From the NCBI GenBank assembly GCA_006226375.1, contig SBHC01000041.1:62001-126000 (forward strand): a stretch of DNA of 64,000 nt, in the 5' to 3' direction. Position 1 is the first letter of the stretch. Every line of letters starts with the position of its first letter. The translations under genes and the position numbers were made by a program. Below the pieces are notes generated by a model. That model was not told where the DNA came from. It did not search any database and was given only the letters and a program-made list of their open reading frames with translations. Positions 18,600 through 26,752 of this stretch are shown here, piece after piece. Origin of the DNA: Deltaproteobacteria bacterium (lineage in GTDB: Bacteria; Myxococcota_C; UBA6777).

Positions 18600-19286
18600 T
18601 TAAAGATGTCCCAAGAGGCTGAGCAAGTTGGGGACGGTGTAGGTGGGAGGAGGACCCTTGGGGAGCGTTTGTTCGTGTCGAATCCAGATGCTATCCATAC
18701 CGACGTTGTGGGCTCCCATAACATCATGATGGTAGCTATCCCCGATGTGAACAACCTTCGAGGGCTCAACCTGAAAATGCCGCAACCCGACCTCGAAAAT
18801 CTTAGGGGATGGCTTCATAAAATTGTAATCTGAGGAAAAGACCATCACGTCAAACAAAGGCGTGACACCCGCGTTTTCCAAATACTCTTGCCAGTAATGT
18901 TTGGGGGCCCATAGATTGCAGATCAAACCCAAGGGGTAATGCTGACTGAGTTGCTGCAAACATTGAACATACTCCTCAGAAACCTGGCCATGCTCGAAGT
19001 GAGCAAAGGTTGCTTCCAGAGGCTTGATCTCTTCCTCCGCAACGCCCATGTCCAACAACGTTCCACCCACTTGAGGAAAGTCTTCGCTCCGCGCTGGATC
19101 GACATACGCCTCCATTATGATGTCGTAACATTCGGTGATGGTCCGATGCACTTCTTCAGGCGACAGAGAGGTCCCTCCGTTGGCCTGATACACCTGATGG
19201 TAAGGCTGCTCAGGAGAGAATCGATCGGCCTCAAACATAAAAGTATTGTTCATGTCGAGAAAGAGGATGTCGTAACGCTTTAGCAT
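18600..19286 (-). CDS. HAD-superfamily hydrolase-like protein with altered motif I
   Basis: The protein (228 residues) has the HAD layout: motif I at the N-terminus, a helical cap, KPSPKIF (motif III Lys) and HIGDSYHHDVMGA (motif IV). Motif I reads FLDMNNTF, so the second aspartate of DxD, the general acid/base of phosphatases, is an Asn. The motif II position reads ICNL without the usual Ser/Thr. The nucleophile Asp is kept. It may therefore be a dehalogenase-like or binding protein rather than a phosphatase. The start at 19286 was chosen because it places motif I near the N-terminus. The frame extends upstream to 19391 without a good ribosome site. Confidence 0.75.
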   Translation of the reverse strand: MLKRYDILFLDMNNTFMFEADRFSPEQPYHQVYQANGGTSLSPEEVHRTITECYDIIMEAYVDPARSEDFPQVGGTLLDMGVAEEEIKPLEATFAHFEHGQVSEEYVQCLQQLSQHYPLGLICNLWAPKHYWQEYLENAGVTPLFDVMVFSSDYNFMKPSPKIFEVGLRHFQVEPSKVVHIGDSYHHDVMGAHNVGMDSIWIRHEQTLPKGPPPTYTVPNLLSLLGHL

Positions 19287-19408
19287 GGCTCTCGTTGCGG
19301 TCCTGACTGAGGGAAACAGTGCCCGATGGGTTATAGGTTCTTTTCGCGAGGATGGAAACGAAAGCAGCATACCATAGAACACAGCCATCAACCATCAACC
19401 ATCAGCCA

Positions 19409-20128
19409 TTAGAACCAGGCCCATGCGCCGGGAGGAAAGAACGAGTACCCCACAGCCATAAAGTGGCACACGCTGCCTCCAAGAACAAAGAGATGCCAGA
19501 CCGCATGGTTGTAGGGCATCCGTTTCCACACATAAAAGATCACCCCCACGCTGTACGTCAGACCACCTGCAACAAGAAAGGCAAAGCCCGTCGCTGGCAA
19601 GTTTGCCTTCAAAGGTCCAATCACAACAATGGCCGACCACCCCATCGCAAGGTAGAGAAGCGTCTCTAGCTTTTGGAAGCGTTGGCCAAACACAAACTTG
19701 ACCACAATCCCCACCAAAGCAACACCCCAAACAAAGCCAAACAAAGTCCATCCTCGTGAACCTTTCAGCCCAAGCAAGGCAAAGGGGGTGTACGTTCCAG
19801 CAATCAACACGTAGATGCTGAGATGATCGACAATACGCCAGACTCGCTTTGTCTCCGTCGAGTCCCAGCTATGGTAAAGTGTGGAGGCGGTGTAGGTAAG
19901 CAACAAAGCCGCGCCAAACACACAACAACTCACAATTAAGCTTGTGTTCTTCAGAGGCAACGACGTTAGGACAAGGATCAGCAACCCCACCACACTCAAG
20001 ACAACCCCAGCACCGTGAGTGAGGACATTGAGCCTCTCTTCGCCCTTCGACTGCCGAGACACTGGGCACTTCTCGGGAGTAGCAACTATCATTTCGCTGG
20101 GTCTGTGGGTCTCTTCTCTCGGGTTCAT
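19409..20128 (-). CDS. Hemolysin III family (PAQR/YqfA-type) membrane protein
   Basis: The 239-residue product carries about seven membrane helices. Family signs include GEERLNVLTHGAGVVLSVVG at the first helix, SSTLYHSW-like 'ASTLYHSWDS' with the metal-binding Ser/His, 'DHLSIYVLIAGTYTPF' and the final HLFVLGGSVCHF with His. These match the CREST/PAQR metal-binding residues. Bacterial members are annotated as hemolysin III but their physiological role is mostly unclear; lipid homeostasis has been suggested for some. AAGGAGG five bases before the ATG at 20128 decides the start over the longer frame to 20194. Confidence 0.88.
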   Translation of the reverse strand: MNPREETHRPSEMIVATPEKCPVSRQSKGEERLNVLTHGAGVVLSVVGLLILVLTSLPLKNTSLIVSCCVFGAALLLTYTASTLYHSWDSTETKRVWRIVDHLSIYVLIAGTYTPFALLGLKGSRGWTLFGFVWGVALVGIVVKFVFGQRFQKLETLLYLAMGWSAIVVIGPLKANLPATGFAFLVAGGLTYSVGVIFYVWKRMPYNHAVWHLFVLGGSVCHFMAVGYSFFPPGAWAWF

Positions 20129-20395
20129 GACACCTCCTTGGTCAATGCAATCAGGCTGTTCAGAATAACGCCCTCTGCCAAGAATGTTTGTCATAGTTTC
20201 GTCATAGTTTCCCGCTCAGCTTTAAAGCCCCCACTTCCATCCCGCAATTGTTGTGCAAGGAGAGAGAGGAACAGATAACCCTTTAGAACAGACAACCGCA
20301 AATGGACACAATATCAACGCGAATAAGACAACCGAACAAAGCGTCACCCAAAGATGAGAAGGAAGGCCAACACAGCTTGCGAGCAGCGTACAACC

Positions 20396-21361
20396 TCACT
20401 GTGTCTTCGCCTTGGGATGCAGAGCCCGAATGAGCGCCTTCAACGCCTGAACAAAGCGGGATGACGTATAGCTCGCTGCAGGAATGCCGACCACCCGTTT
20501 GTTCTTGATAGCCCGGAGAGACTTGAGCGCATGGTGTTGCAGCACAGATGTGACATGCTTGGGGTCCGTAACAATCACCTCAGGGTTCTTCTGGATCAGC
20601 ATCTCCACCGTTGTACTGAACCCCTTCTGCTGTGCCAGCACATTGGTCCCTCCCGCCAACGTAAGTAACTCATGGGCCGGTGAGTTTTTGTTCACAATGT
20701 ACAGCCGCGCATCTTGGGGCTTGGGCATATAAACAATCGCTGTGTTTACCGGCTTGGACGTTGGAATACTCTGCTGCAACGCTTTCACTTTCGCCCGAAT
20801 GTTCCGGATAAGAAGGGCCGATCGCGTTGTACTGTGGTGAACCAAACGATCCACATTTTCTATCAAGTTGTAGATTTGCTGAAGCGAGGAGATTCCACCA
20901 GCAGCGCTGCCACCTGTATACACAGGAACATTCCCTAGCCTTTCTAGCTTAGGACGGTAGGGTTCGACTGTACCAAGAACGAGGTCAGGCTTGGCCGCGA
21001 GGACCTTTTCGATGTTCAGGGGCCAAGGTCGTCCGATGGTCTCCAACTTTCGCAGCGAAGGCGGATTGTTGGGCGATTGCGTCACAGCAACAAGCTTATC
21101 CTGAGCCCCCAGGTCGATCAAAACTTCGGAATACAAAGGCGTTCCAGCGACGACAACACGCGTTGCTGGTTGTTTCGTTTTCACCCATTTCCCACGACCG
21201 TCTTTGACCGCGCCTTTTTCAAGCGCTTTCTTCGCAGCCTTGGACGTTCGGGTTGGAGGAGACGCTTTCCCCTTGGATGAGTCAGGTGGGTTCTTGCGAC
21301 AACCCACCAACAAAACCAGGACAGCCAACCACCCAACAAACGTACGAGACCCAAACACCAT
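20396..21361 (-). CDS. BtuF-like periplasmic binding lipoprotein (corrinoid/metal-chelate type)
   Basis: The protein (321 residues) has a lipoprotein signal (LVLLVGC) and a helical-backbone metal receptor fold: RVVVAGTPLYSEVLIDLGAQ, then IEKVLAAKPDLVLG, then a long connecting helix and ELLTLAGGTNVL and ALKSLRAIKNKRVVGI. These are the usual landmarks of BtuF/FhuD-type ABC binding proteins. AAGGA eight bases before the ATG at 21361 supports the start. It lies just downstream of a CobC-like phosphatase on the same strand, which favours a corrinoid ligand. No permease or ATPase gene is in the window, so the transporter partner must lie elsewhere. Confidence 0.82.
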   Translation of the reverse strand: MVFGSRTFVGWLAVLVLLVGCRKNPPDSSKGKASPPTRTSKAAKKALEKGAVKDGRGKWVKTKQPATRVVVAGTPLYSEVLIDLGAQDKLVAVTQSPNNPPSLRKLETIGRPWPLNIEKVLAAKPDLVLGTVEPYRPKLERLGNVPVYTGGSAAGGISSLQQIYNLIENVDRLVHHSTTRSALLIRNIRAKVKALQQSIPTSKPVNTAIVYMPKPQDARLYIVNKNSPAHELLTLAGGTNVLAQQKGFSTTVEMLIQKNPEVIVTDPKHVTSVLQHHALKSLRAIKNKRVVGIPAASYTSSRFVQALKALIRALHPKAKTQ

Positions 21362-21393
21362 AGTGAGATTCCTTCTGAACATAGGAGCATTCC

Positions 21394-21963
21394 TTAGCAA
21401 CGGTTGAGAAACATAACCTTCTCACGACCCTTGTGAACCTGGATCTTGGACACGCTTCCAAACCCCAGATCAAAGTGGTACAGGTTGGGTAATGGAATGT
21501 CCAACACTCGCATCACGAGGGAGCGAATGGAACCTCCATGTGCCACCACAACAACATGCTCGTTGGGCTGGCTGAGAAGGTCTGACCAAAACGCTTCGCA
21601 TCGTTGGTACAGTTCGCGGTAGGACTCTCCTCCAGGCGCTTGGTTTTCCGTAAAGTCTTTCATCCATTCGGCCCGGACATCCGAGTCGATCTCGGACCAA
21701 AGTAATCCTTCCCACTCACCAAAGGCCAACTCTTTCAGCCGGTCATCAAAATGTATCTCACCCTCTCCGCGCAGCGCACGAGCCAGCTTCGCGCAACGCT
21801 GCAGCGGGCTGGCATAGCAAACCCATTCTTCGTCAAGAGGAAGATGTTCACGCAACCGCGCTAGCTCCTCATCAAATGAGGCTGTGACATCCACGTCCAG
21901 TTGGCCGTAGCATGTCCCTTTTGCGATGTTTGGCGTTGTGTGTCGAACCAAGTAAACGTCCAC
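21394..21963 (-). CDS. Histidine phosphatase, CobC (alpha-ribazole phosphatase)-like
   Basis: The 189-residue protein shows the phosphoglycerate-mutase-like active site: YLVRHTTP at the N-terminus (nucleophile His), SPLQRCAKLA, the acid Glu in LKELAFGEWEG and VVVVAHGGSIRSL with the second His. The CYGQLDVDV segment is characteristic of alpha-ribazole phosphatases, which act late in cobalamin nucleotide-loop assembly. The GTG at 21963 with GGAGG four bases upstream is preferred. The frame stays open to 22044. The binding-protein gene starts 33 bases downstream, which suggests a two-gene corrinoid unit. No cobalamin riboswitch was recognised upstream. Confidence 0.82.
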   Translation of the reverse strand: MDVYLVRHTTPNIAKGTCYGQLDVDVTASFDEELARLREHLPLDEEWVCYASPLQRCAKLARALRGEGEIHFDDRLKELAFGEWEGLLWSEIDSDVRAEWMKDFTENQAPGGESYRELYQRCEAFWSDLLSQPNEHVVVVAHGGSIRSLVMRVLDIPLPNLYHFDLGFGSVSKIQVHKGREKVMFLNRC

Positions 21964-22103
21964 TTCCCCTCCCTTGTCCTTTAACTTTGACCGTGGTGTA
22001 GATACCACAACTTCGGGACATTCGCCAAGCCAAACGAATGCCACAACGGTAGAACATAGAGCAAGACGTCAACGGCAGCCACCACCCAACCTTTTCGAAG
22101 CAT

Positions 22104-23396
22104 CTAATCCGTTGCAAACCGGAGCTTCATCGATGACTTGGGGGATATTTGTTTGGTCGGAGGAAGGGTTTTGAGAACCTGAACGGATTGGCTTGGGCCA
22201 CCGTCCCAAAGAAACATACTCACCGCTACAACAGCAGAAGCGCCTCCCAGAGAGAGGGCTGCAATACCTGCTCCACGGAGGGGTCCAGAGCGGGTGTAGT
22301 GCGCAAAGATATCGTCCGCATCGGCGCTGTTATTATAGTTCCCTGACAATGTATTAAACTGAGACATCGCATCTTCGCCCAAAAACATAAGGACAGAGCC
22401 ACCAGCAAGACTGACAACAGCAAGACCCAAAGCTGCCCATCCAACAGCACGAGCAGCTCCTCGCGCTGGAGGCGGAATTCTTTTTGTGACGCGAACAAGG
22501 ACACGACGTTGAGGAGCAGGTTTTCGCACCAACACAACTGTACGTTTGGTTGAACCTGACGGAAGAACAAGCTTCAAACTCTTGGTGTGGTACCCAGGAG
22601 AACTCACCGTTAATGTGTACTCACCTGGAGGAAGCGTCCTCTGATCAGGAGCTACACCTTGGAGCACCTTTTTCTTTCTCTGGGTCAGAACGTATATGGC
22701 GTTGTTCGGCAATGTTCGTAACACAAGACGAGACGGCACTCTTTGGAGAAGATAGCTCTTCTCAATGAGCGCTTTTGCTTTGAGTGTAAGGCTGTGTTTT
22801 TGACTTACATAGGTGGCGGCTTGAACTTGAAGATGCGTAGCTCCAGGAGGCAGTTTGAGCTTGAACGGCGTCCTTCCTCTGTGCACTCTCTGGTTGGAGT
22901 CACGAACAACAACGAAGGCTTTCGCAGGAATTGACTGAATCGTCAACGTCACCTGAACTTGGGGGAATAAGACCTTCATTTGGCGTTGCAACAACGACTT
23001 CAATTTACCAGAAGGCTTGGAAGTCATGGCCCGTTGGTAGCATTGGTATGCTTTCTCTACCTGCCGATTGAGTTCGTAGGTTTTGCCAAGAATGTAGGAC
23101 ATGCTAGCCCGTCGCTGCCCCAATTCGGCTCGTAGCTTCGCATCTTTGGTCGCTTTGAACATCTGCTCCAGCATGAGAGAGGCAGTGTTTAAGTAAGGCA
23201 AAGCATCCGCATACTTCTTGAGCACCACAAGCTGCTTGCCTTTTGTGTACAAACGTAAGATTTCTTTTTTTGTGTCCGTAAAGTCCTGGGCCATCGCAGG
23301 GCTGCCAAAACAAACGATTGCAATGAAACAAGCCCAGCAACACATCCACAGCCTTGAACTCCAAGATCTTTGCCGTGCGACCCTAACTCTCAACAT
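22104..23396 (-). CDS. TPR/PEGA-domain membrane protein, partner of the adjacent kinase
   Basis: The protein (430 residues) has a signal peptide ending at GSPAMAQ, a TPR-like helical part (about residues 30-140), then PEGA-type beta domains, including FKLKLPPGATHLQVQA and LPPGEYTLTVSSPGYHTKSL. Two C-terminal membrane helices follow (VGWAALGLAVVSLAGGSVLMF and LRGAGIAALSLGGASAVVAV). The same architecture is found in the protein at 56747-57796, also beside a kinase. The start at 23396 has GGAG six bases upstream. It lies 44 bases downstream of the kinase gene on the same strand and is probably co-transcribed. It may present an envelope signal to the kinase. Confidence 0.8.
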   Translation of the reverse strand: MLRVRVARQRSWSSRLWMCCWACFIAIVCFGSPAMAQDFTDTKKEILRLYTKGKQLVVLKKYADALPYLNTASLMLEQMFKATKDAKLRAELGQRRASMSYILGKTYELNRQVEKAYQCYQRAMTSKPSGKLKSLLQRQMKVLFPQVQVTLTIQSIPAKAFVVVRDSNQRVHRGRTPFKLKLPPGATHLQVQAATYVSQKHSLTLKAKALIEKSYLLQRVPSRLVLRTLPNNAIYVLTQRKKKVLQGVAPDQRTLPPGEYTLTVSSPGYHTKSLKLVLPSGSTKRTVVLVRKPAPQRRVLVRVTKRIPPPARGAARAVGWAALGLAVVSLAGGSVLMFLGEDAMSQFNTLSGNYNNSADADDIFAHYTRSGPLRGAGIAALSLGGASAVVAVSMFLWDGGPSQSVQVLKTLPPTKQISPKSSMKLRFATD

Positions 23397-23440
23397 ATTG
23401 GCTCCATCACATTGCATAAAAAGATAGCTTCTTTCGATCC

Positions 23441-24937
23441 TTAAGGAAGGTTGAAGTCAATACCAAAAGGGCTTCTTCGTTGTGCTGGCTTTCTCCGGAC
23501 TCCTGGCTTGCTCCGTCGTTGAACCTTCCGTTTTTTTCTCATGGACATGGTAGAAAGCCGCTTTCTTTTGGGAGGCATATGTTTCAAGAAAGTCTGCTTT
23601 GGCTTTCTCTGCTCCAACTTGGGTTTGGAGAAAGGGGATGCAGCCTTTACAACCTTCTGGAGCGGAGTCTGGCTCTTCTGGTTCTGCTTTGCTTGTAAAG
23701 CTCGTTTGGATAGCTTCTGACGACGTACTGTTTGTTTCTGAGAGAAGGATGACTTAGATCTGCTGGATGGGTCGATCCAAAACAACCCCCAAAGGACCCC
23801 ACCGAAGATGAAAGCTCCCAAAAGAAGCCAGATCCAACGTCGCTCCAACGAAAAATGTCGACGGCTTTGAGATGCTTCCTTGTCACTCTCAAAAGAACTG
23901 GGCGTGGGTTGACTCTCTTGCGCAGAGGGCAAGGAGCTTCTCGGATCCAATGCGCTTGCAGTTTGCCCATAAGGTGCTTCAACCGAGCCCCAATCTGTGC
24001 GGCTAAGGCCTGTATATACCGACGGAGAGGAGACAGGAAAGACCTGCTCCTCTTCTTGCATAGCGAGTTGCTCCTCCATTGCAGCTTCCCAATCAACGAG
24101 AAGCTCACTCGCGGATTGAAACCGTTGCTCAGGTAGCTTCGCCATAGCTTTTCGAAGAAACTGTTCAAGAGCAGGAGCCCACGCTCGCTCCGGTCGCAGC
24201 TCCAATAACGTTGGAGGGCTGTGACCGATGTGCTTGACAAGAATATCCGTAAACTCCCCAGAAAAAGGTGGCTCCCCCACAAGCAGCTCAAAAAGAACCA
24301 CGCCCAAGGAATAGAGATCCGAGCGAGCATCTGCATCTTTGGACCGCCCTGCAGCCTGCTCTGGAGACATATACAACGGTGAACCCATCGTAGCGCCTGT
24401 GCTTGTAAGGTCAGGACCTTGCGCATAACTAACAATACCAAAGTCAAGCAACTTCACCACAACATCTTTCTCTTCAAGCTTCTCCATGAGGAAGATATTT
24501 GCAGGCTTAATATCACGGTGCGTCATATTCTTGCTGTGCAGGAATTGAAGAGCAGAGGTGAGCTGTTTGACCCATGACAACAAAGGTTCGGCGGTGAAAG
24601 AGGCTTGACGTTTCAGCCGCTTGCTCAGAGACTCCCCTTCCAAGAACTCCATGACTGCGTAAGGAGCCCCAGTCTCAAGCTCTCCGTAATCAAACACCTG
24701 CACAATGTTTGGATGAGACAATCGCGCCACCGCTTTCGCCTCGCGCAGGAAGCGTTGGAGAGCATACTCATCGTCAAGCAGAGCGCCATGAAGAGTCTTC
24801 ACCGCAAAGTGGGTCCCAAGCTTTTGGTGTACTGCTCGGTAAACAACCCCAAAACCCCCGGCTCCAATCTTCTCTTGGATCAACAAATTCCCAATGGGGA
24901 GACCCAGGAGTGGATCTTTTGTTTTGCTCTCATGCAT
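23441..24937 (-). CDS. Transmembrane Ser/Thr protein kinase
   Basis: The protein (498 residues) has a Hanks-type kinase domain at about 18-280 with IGAGGFGVVY, Lys47, HRDIKPANIF (Asp142), DFG at 165-167 and SPEQAAGRS. A Ser/Gln/Pro-rich linker and one membrane helix near 369-390 follow (WIWLLLGAFIFGGVLWGLFW). The remaining about 100 residues are very basic (Lys/Arg/Pro) and outside the membrane, unlike the PEGA tail of the kinase at 1826. All catalytic residues are kept. It begins 20 bases after the stop of the FHA/sigma-54 activator, and the TPR/PEGA protein follows, so the three genes appear to be one operon. Phosphorylation of a partner recognised by the FHA domain is a natural hypothesis. 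Confidence 0.93.
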   Translation of the reverse strand: MHESKTKDPLLGLPIGNLLIQEKIGAGGFGVVYRAVHQKLGTHFAVKTLHGALLDDEYALQRFLREAKAVARLSHPNIVQVFDYGELETGAPYAVMEFLEGESLSKRLKRQASFTAEPLLSWVKQLTSALQFLHSKNMTHRDIKPANIFLMEKLEEKDVVVKLLDFGIVSYAQGPDLTSTGATMGSPLYMSPEQAAGRSKDADARSDLYSLGVVLFELLVGEPPFSGEFTDILVKHIGHSPPTLLELRPERAWAPALEQFLRKAMAKLPEQRFQSASELLVDWEAAMEEQLAMQEEEQVFPVSSPSVYTGLSRTDWGSVEAPYGQTASALDPRSSLPSAQESQPTPSSFESDKEASQSRRHFSLERRWIWLLLGAFIFGGVLWGLFWIDPSSRSKSSFSQKQTVRRQKLSKRALQAKQNQKSQTPLQKVVKAASPFSKPKLEQRKPKQTFLKHMPPKRKRLSTMSMRKKRKVQRRSKPGVRRKPAQRRSPFGIDFNLP

Positions 24938-24957
24938 TGTTCTTGAGCCTTGCCGAA

Positions 24958-26358
24958 TCAGGTCCCATCGGGTCGTTGGATGTTGTAAGACTTCATCCGC
25001 CCATAGAGCCAGGTTCTAGAAACCTCCAAGGTTTGTGCGGCCTTAGAAACATTCCATTGCAAAGCTTCCAGAGTCTCCACGAGAATCTTCCGCTCCGCTT
25101 CCGCCAACCGCACCTTGATGGTGTCTAGGGCTGGCGACAGTGGTGACTTGGGTGAAGTCGCTGCGTTCGAATGGTTCTCCAAAGGCAAGTCAACATCAGG
25201 TTTGGTGGAGAAGTCATGCGAGAAGACAAAGGAGTCAGCGTCCAAGGTTGAGCCATCCAGCCACAGCAAGCTTCGCTCCAACACATTGCGAAGCTCTCGG
25301 ACATTCCCAGGCCAAAGATATCCCTGCAACTTGCGTAAAGCGCCAGGGGTCATTTCAATTTGCTTCTCAGGAGCGATCAGAGGCAAGAGGAAGGCGACGA
25401 GCAGTGAGAGATCTTCCAATCGTTCGCGAAGCGGTGGAACTTCAAGCTGCACCACCGCCAATCGATAGAACAAGTCGCTTCGAAAGCGTACGCTCGCGTC
25501 TTTCCCAATCAACTGCCGATGGGTTGCTGTAACAAGACGACAGTCTACGGGAAACTCTTGCTTGCCCCCCAATCGACGGACGCGCTTTCGCTCCACAACG
25601 TCAAGCAGCTTGGGTTGTAGTTCAAGGGGGATCTCACCGATCTCGTCGAGGAACAAGGTTCCACCGTTGGCTTGTTCAAAGTAGCCTGGGTGTTGTTGTT
25701 CAGCCCCAGTGAAGGCACCTTTTTCATACCCAAACAATTCCGACTCAATGAGCGAGGCCGACAAAGCCCCACAATTGACGGTGACAAAAGGTCCGTTGCG
25801 CCGAGAGCTTTGTTCATGCAAGACCTGGGCAAGAGAGGACTTCCCAGTTCCTGTCTCTCCGGTGAGCAAGAGAGGAAGATCCTTCTCTGCCAGACGAGAC
25901 AGCAGCGCGAAGATCCTACGCATTTGCGGACTCTGCCCCACCAAGCGACCGCTCGCATCCACACAAGGAACTGGGATCTCTGCCTTCTTTTTGTTCGAAC
26001 GAAGGATACAAACCGTGTCGCCGATTTGCAGAGAGGAGCCATCGCTCAAGTAGCCATCAAGAATGCGATGCCCCGCCACAATGCATCCGTTGCGACTGCC
26101 AAGGTCACGAACACGGACTCCCTCTTTGCTGAGCCGAAGCTCGCAGTGCATACCGCTCACCCGTCGGTCGTGAGGCAACGCAACATCACACACCTCTGAA
26201 CGGCCCAAGTAAAACAAGTCTTTGTCCAGGTCAACGCTCAGCCCCTGGTGTGGTCCTTCGGAGACCACCAAGGAGAAATCCTCAACAGTGACACGAGGAG
26301 ATTGGTGCCAAAGCTGGCTCTTCTCCAAAGTTTCATTCATGGTGTGAGACACAGACAA
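24958..26358 (-). CDS. FHA-domain sigma-54-dependent transcription activator
   Basis: The 466-residue protein starts with an FHA phosphothreonine-binding domain (GRSEVCDVALPHDRRVSGMH and RDLGSRNG, about 48-120), followed by an AAA+ domain with Walker A GETGTGKS (167-174), the sigma-54 contact loop GAFTGA (214-219) and Walker B TLFLDE (234-239). A Fis-type helix-turn-helix closes it (WNVSKAAQTLEVSRTWLYGR). There is no receiver domain, so activity is likely controlled by phosphopeptide binding, as known for FHA-type enhancer-binding proteins of myxobacteria. The adjacent kinase is the obvious candidate for the upstream signal. The TTG at 26358 has AAGGG eight bases upstream. An ATG six codons later (26340) is an alternative. 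Confidence 0.93.
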   Translation of the reverse strand: MSVSHTMNETLEKSQLWHQSPRVTVEDFSLVVSEGPHQGLSVDLDKDLFYLGRSEVCDVALPHDRRVSGMHCELRLSKEGVRVRDLGSRNGCIVAGHRILDGYLSDGSSLQIGDTVCILRSNKKKAEIPVPCVDASGRLVGQSPQMRRIFALLSRLAEKDLPLLLTGETGTGKSSLAQVLHEQSSRRNGPFVTVNCGALSASLIESELFGYEKGAFTGAEQQHPGYFEQANGGTLFLDEIGEIPLELQPKLLDVVERKRVRRLGGKQEFPVDCRLVTATHRQLIGKDASVRFRSDLFYRLAVVQLEVPPLRERLEDLSLLVAFLLPLIAPEKQIEMTPGALRKLQGYLWPGNVRELRNVLERSLLWLDGSTLDADSFVFSHDFSTKPDVDLPLENHSNAATSPKSPLSPALDTIKVRLAEAERKILVETLEALQWNVSKAAQTLEVSRTWLYGRMKSYNIQRPDGT

Positions 26359-26752
26359 GAGTTGCCCTTCTCAAGGACGAGGAACGAAAAACCCAGGCCC
26401 AAGAGGAGAGTGAACTGTCATCACTTTCTGGCCCAAGTCCCTGATTGCAAAACATGGAACGACCCATACTCTACAAGATCTTCAGCCTGTTGACAACACA
26501 AACGACTCCGTTTCTCTTAAAACCATTGACGAGGAAGCAGACTTTGTATTTATATGTTTCTATTGCTTCTCTACAACATCCTTCCGTTTTTGTTCAGAAA
26601 CGATGGCTCTTCCTCCAACGTTTGTCCACCGGATGAGCGAGGTCACTTCACGAGGAACACCTGTCACTGACCGAATGCATATGGGGAGGAAACAAGAGAG
26701 AGCGCTGGGACGGCACGACGCCGGGTCAGAACTCATGGTAGAGGGAACAAGC
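26359..26752. other. Divergent intergenic region
   Basis: No convincing gene is seen in this 394-base gap between the activator and the SBBP lipoprotein. It contains an AT-rich stretch around 26540-26575 and a candidate promoter. The frame of the lipoprotein is open from 26603 but that part does not resemble protein of the family. Confidence 0.5.
26526..26555 (+). promoter_or_regulatory. Candidate promoter for the SBBP lipoprotein
   Basis: TTGACG (26526-26531) is followed after 17-18 bases by the AT-rich TTTATA/TTATAT. A TTGACA at 26490-26495 has no good -10 partner. Confidence 0.35.

Noticed and set aside
18606-18833. A short plus-strand frame preceded by AGGAGG near 18583-18590
   Set aside because: It lies fully within the HAD gene, and the AGGAGG is half of a small inverted repeat.
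21964-22103. Possible cobalamin riboswitch upstream of the CobC-like gene
   Set aside because: No B12-box-like sequence was found and the gap is too short for the full element.
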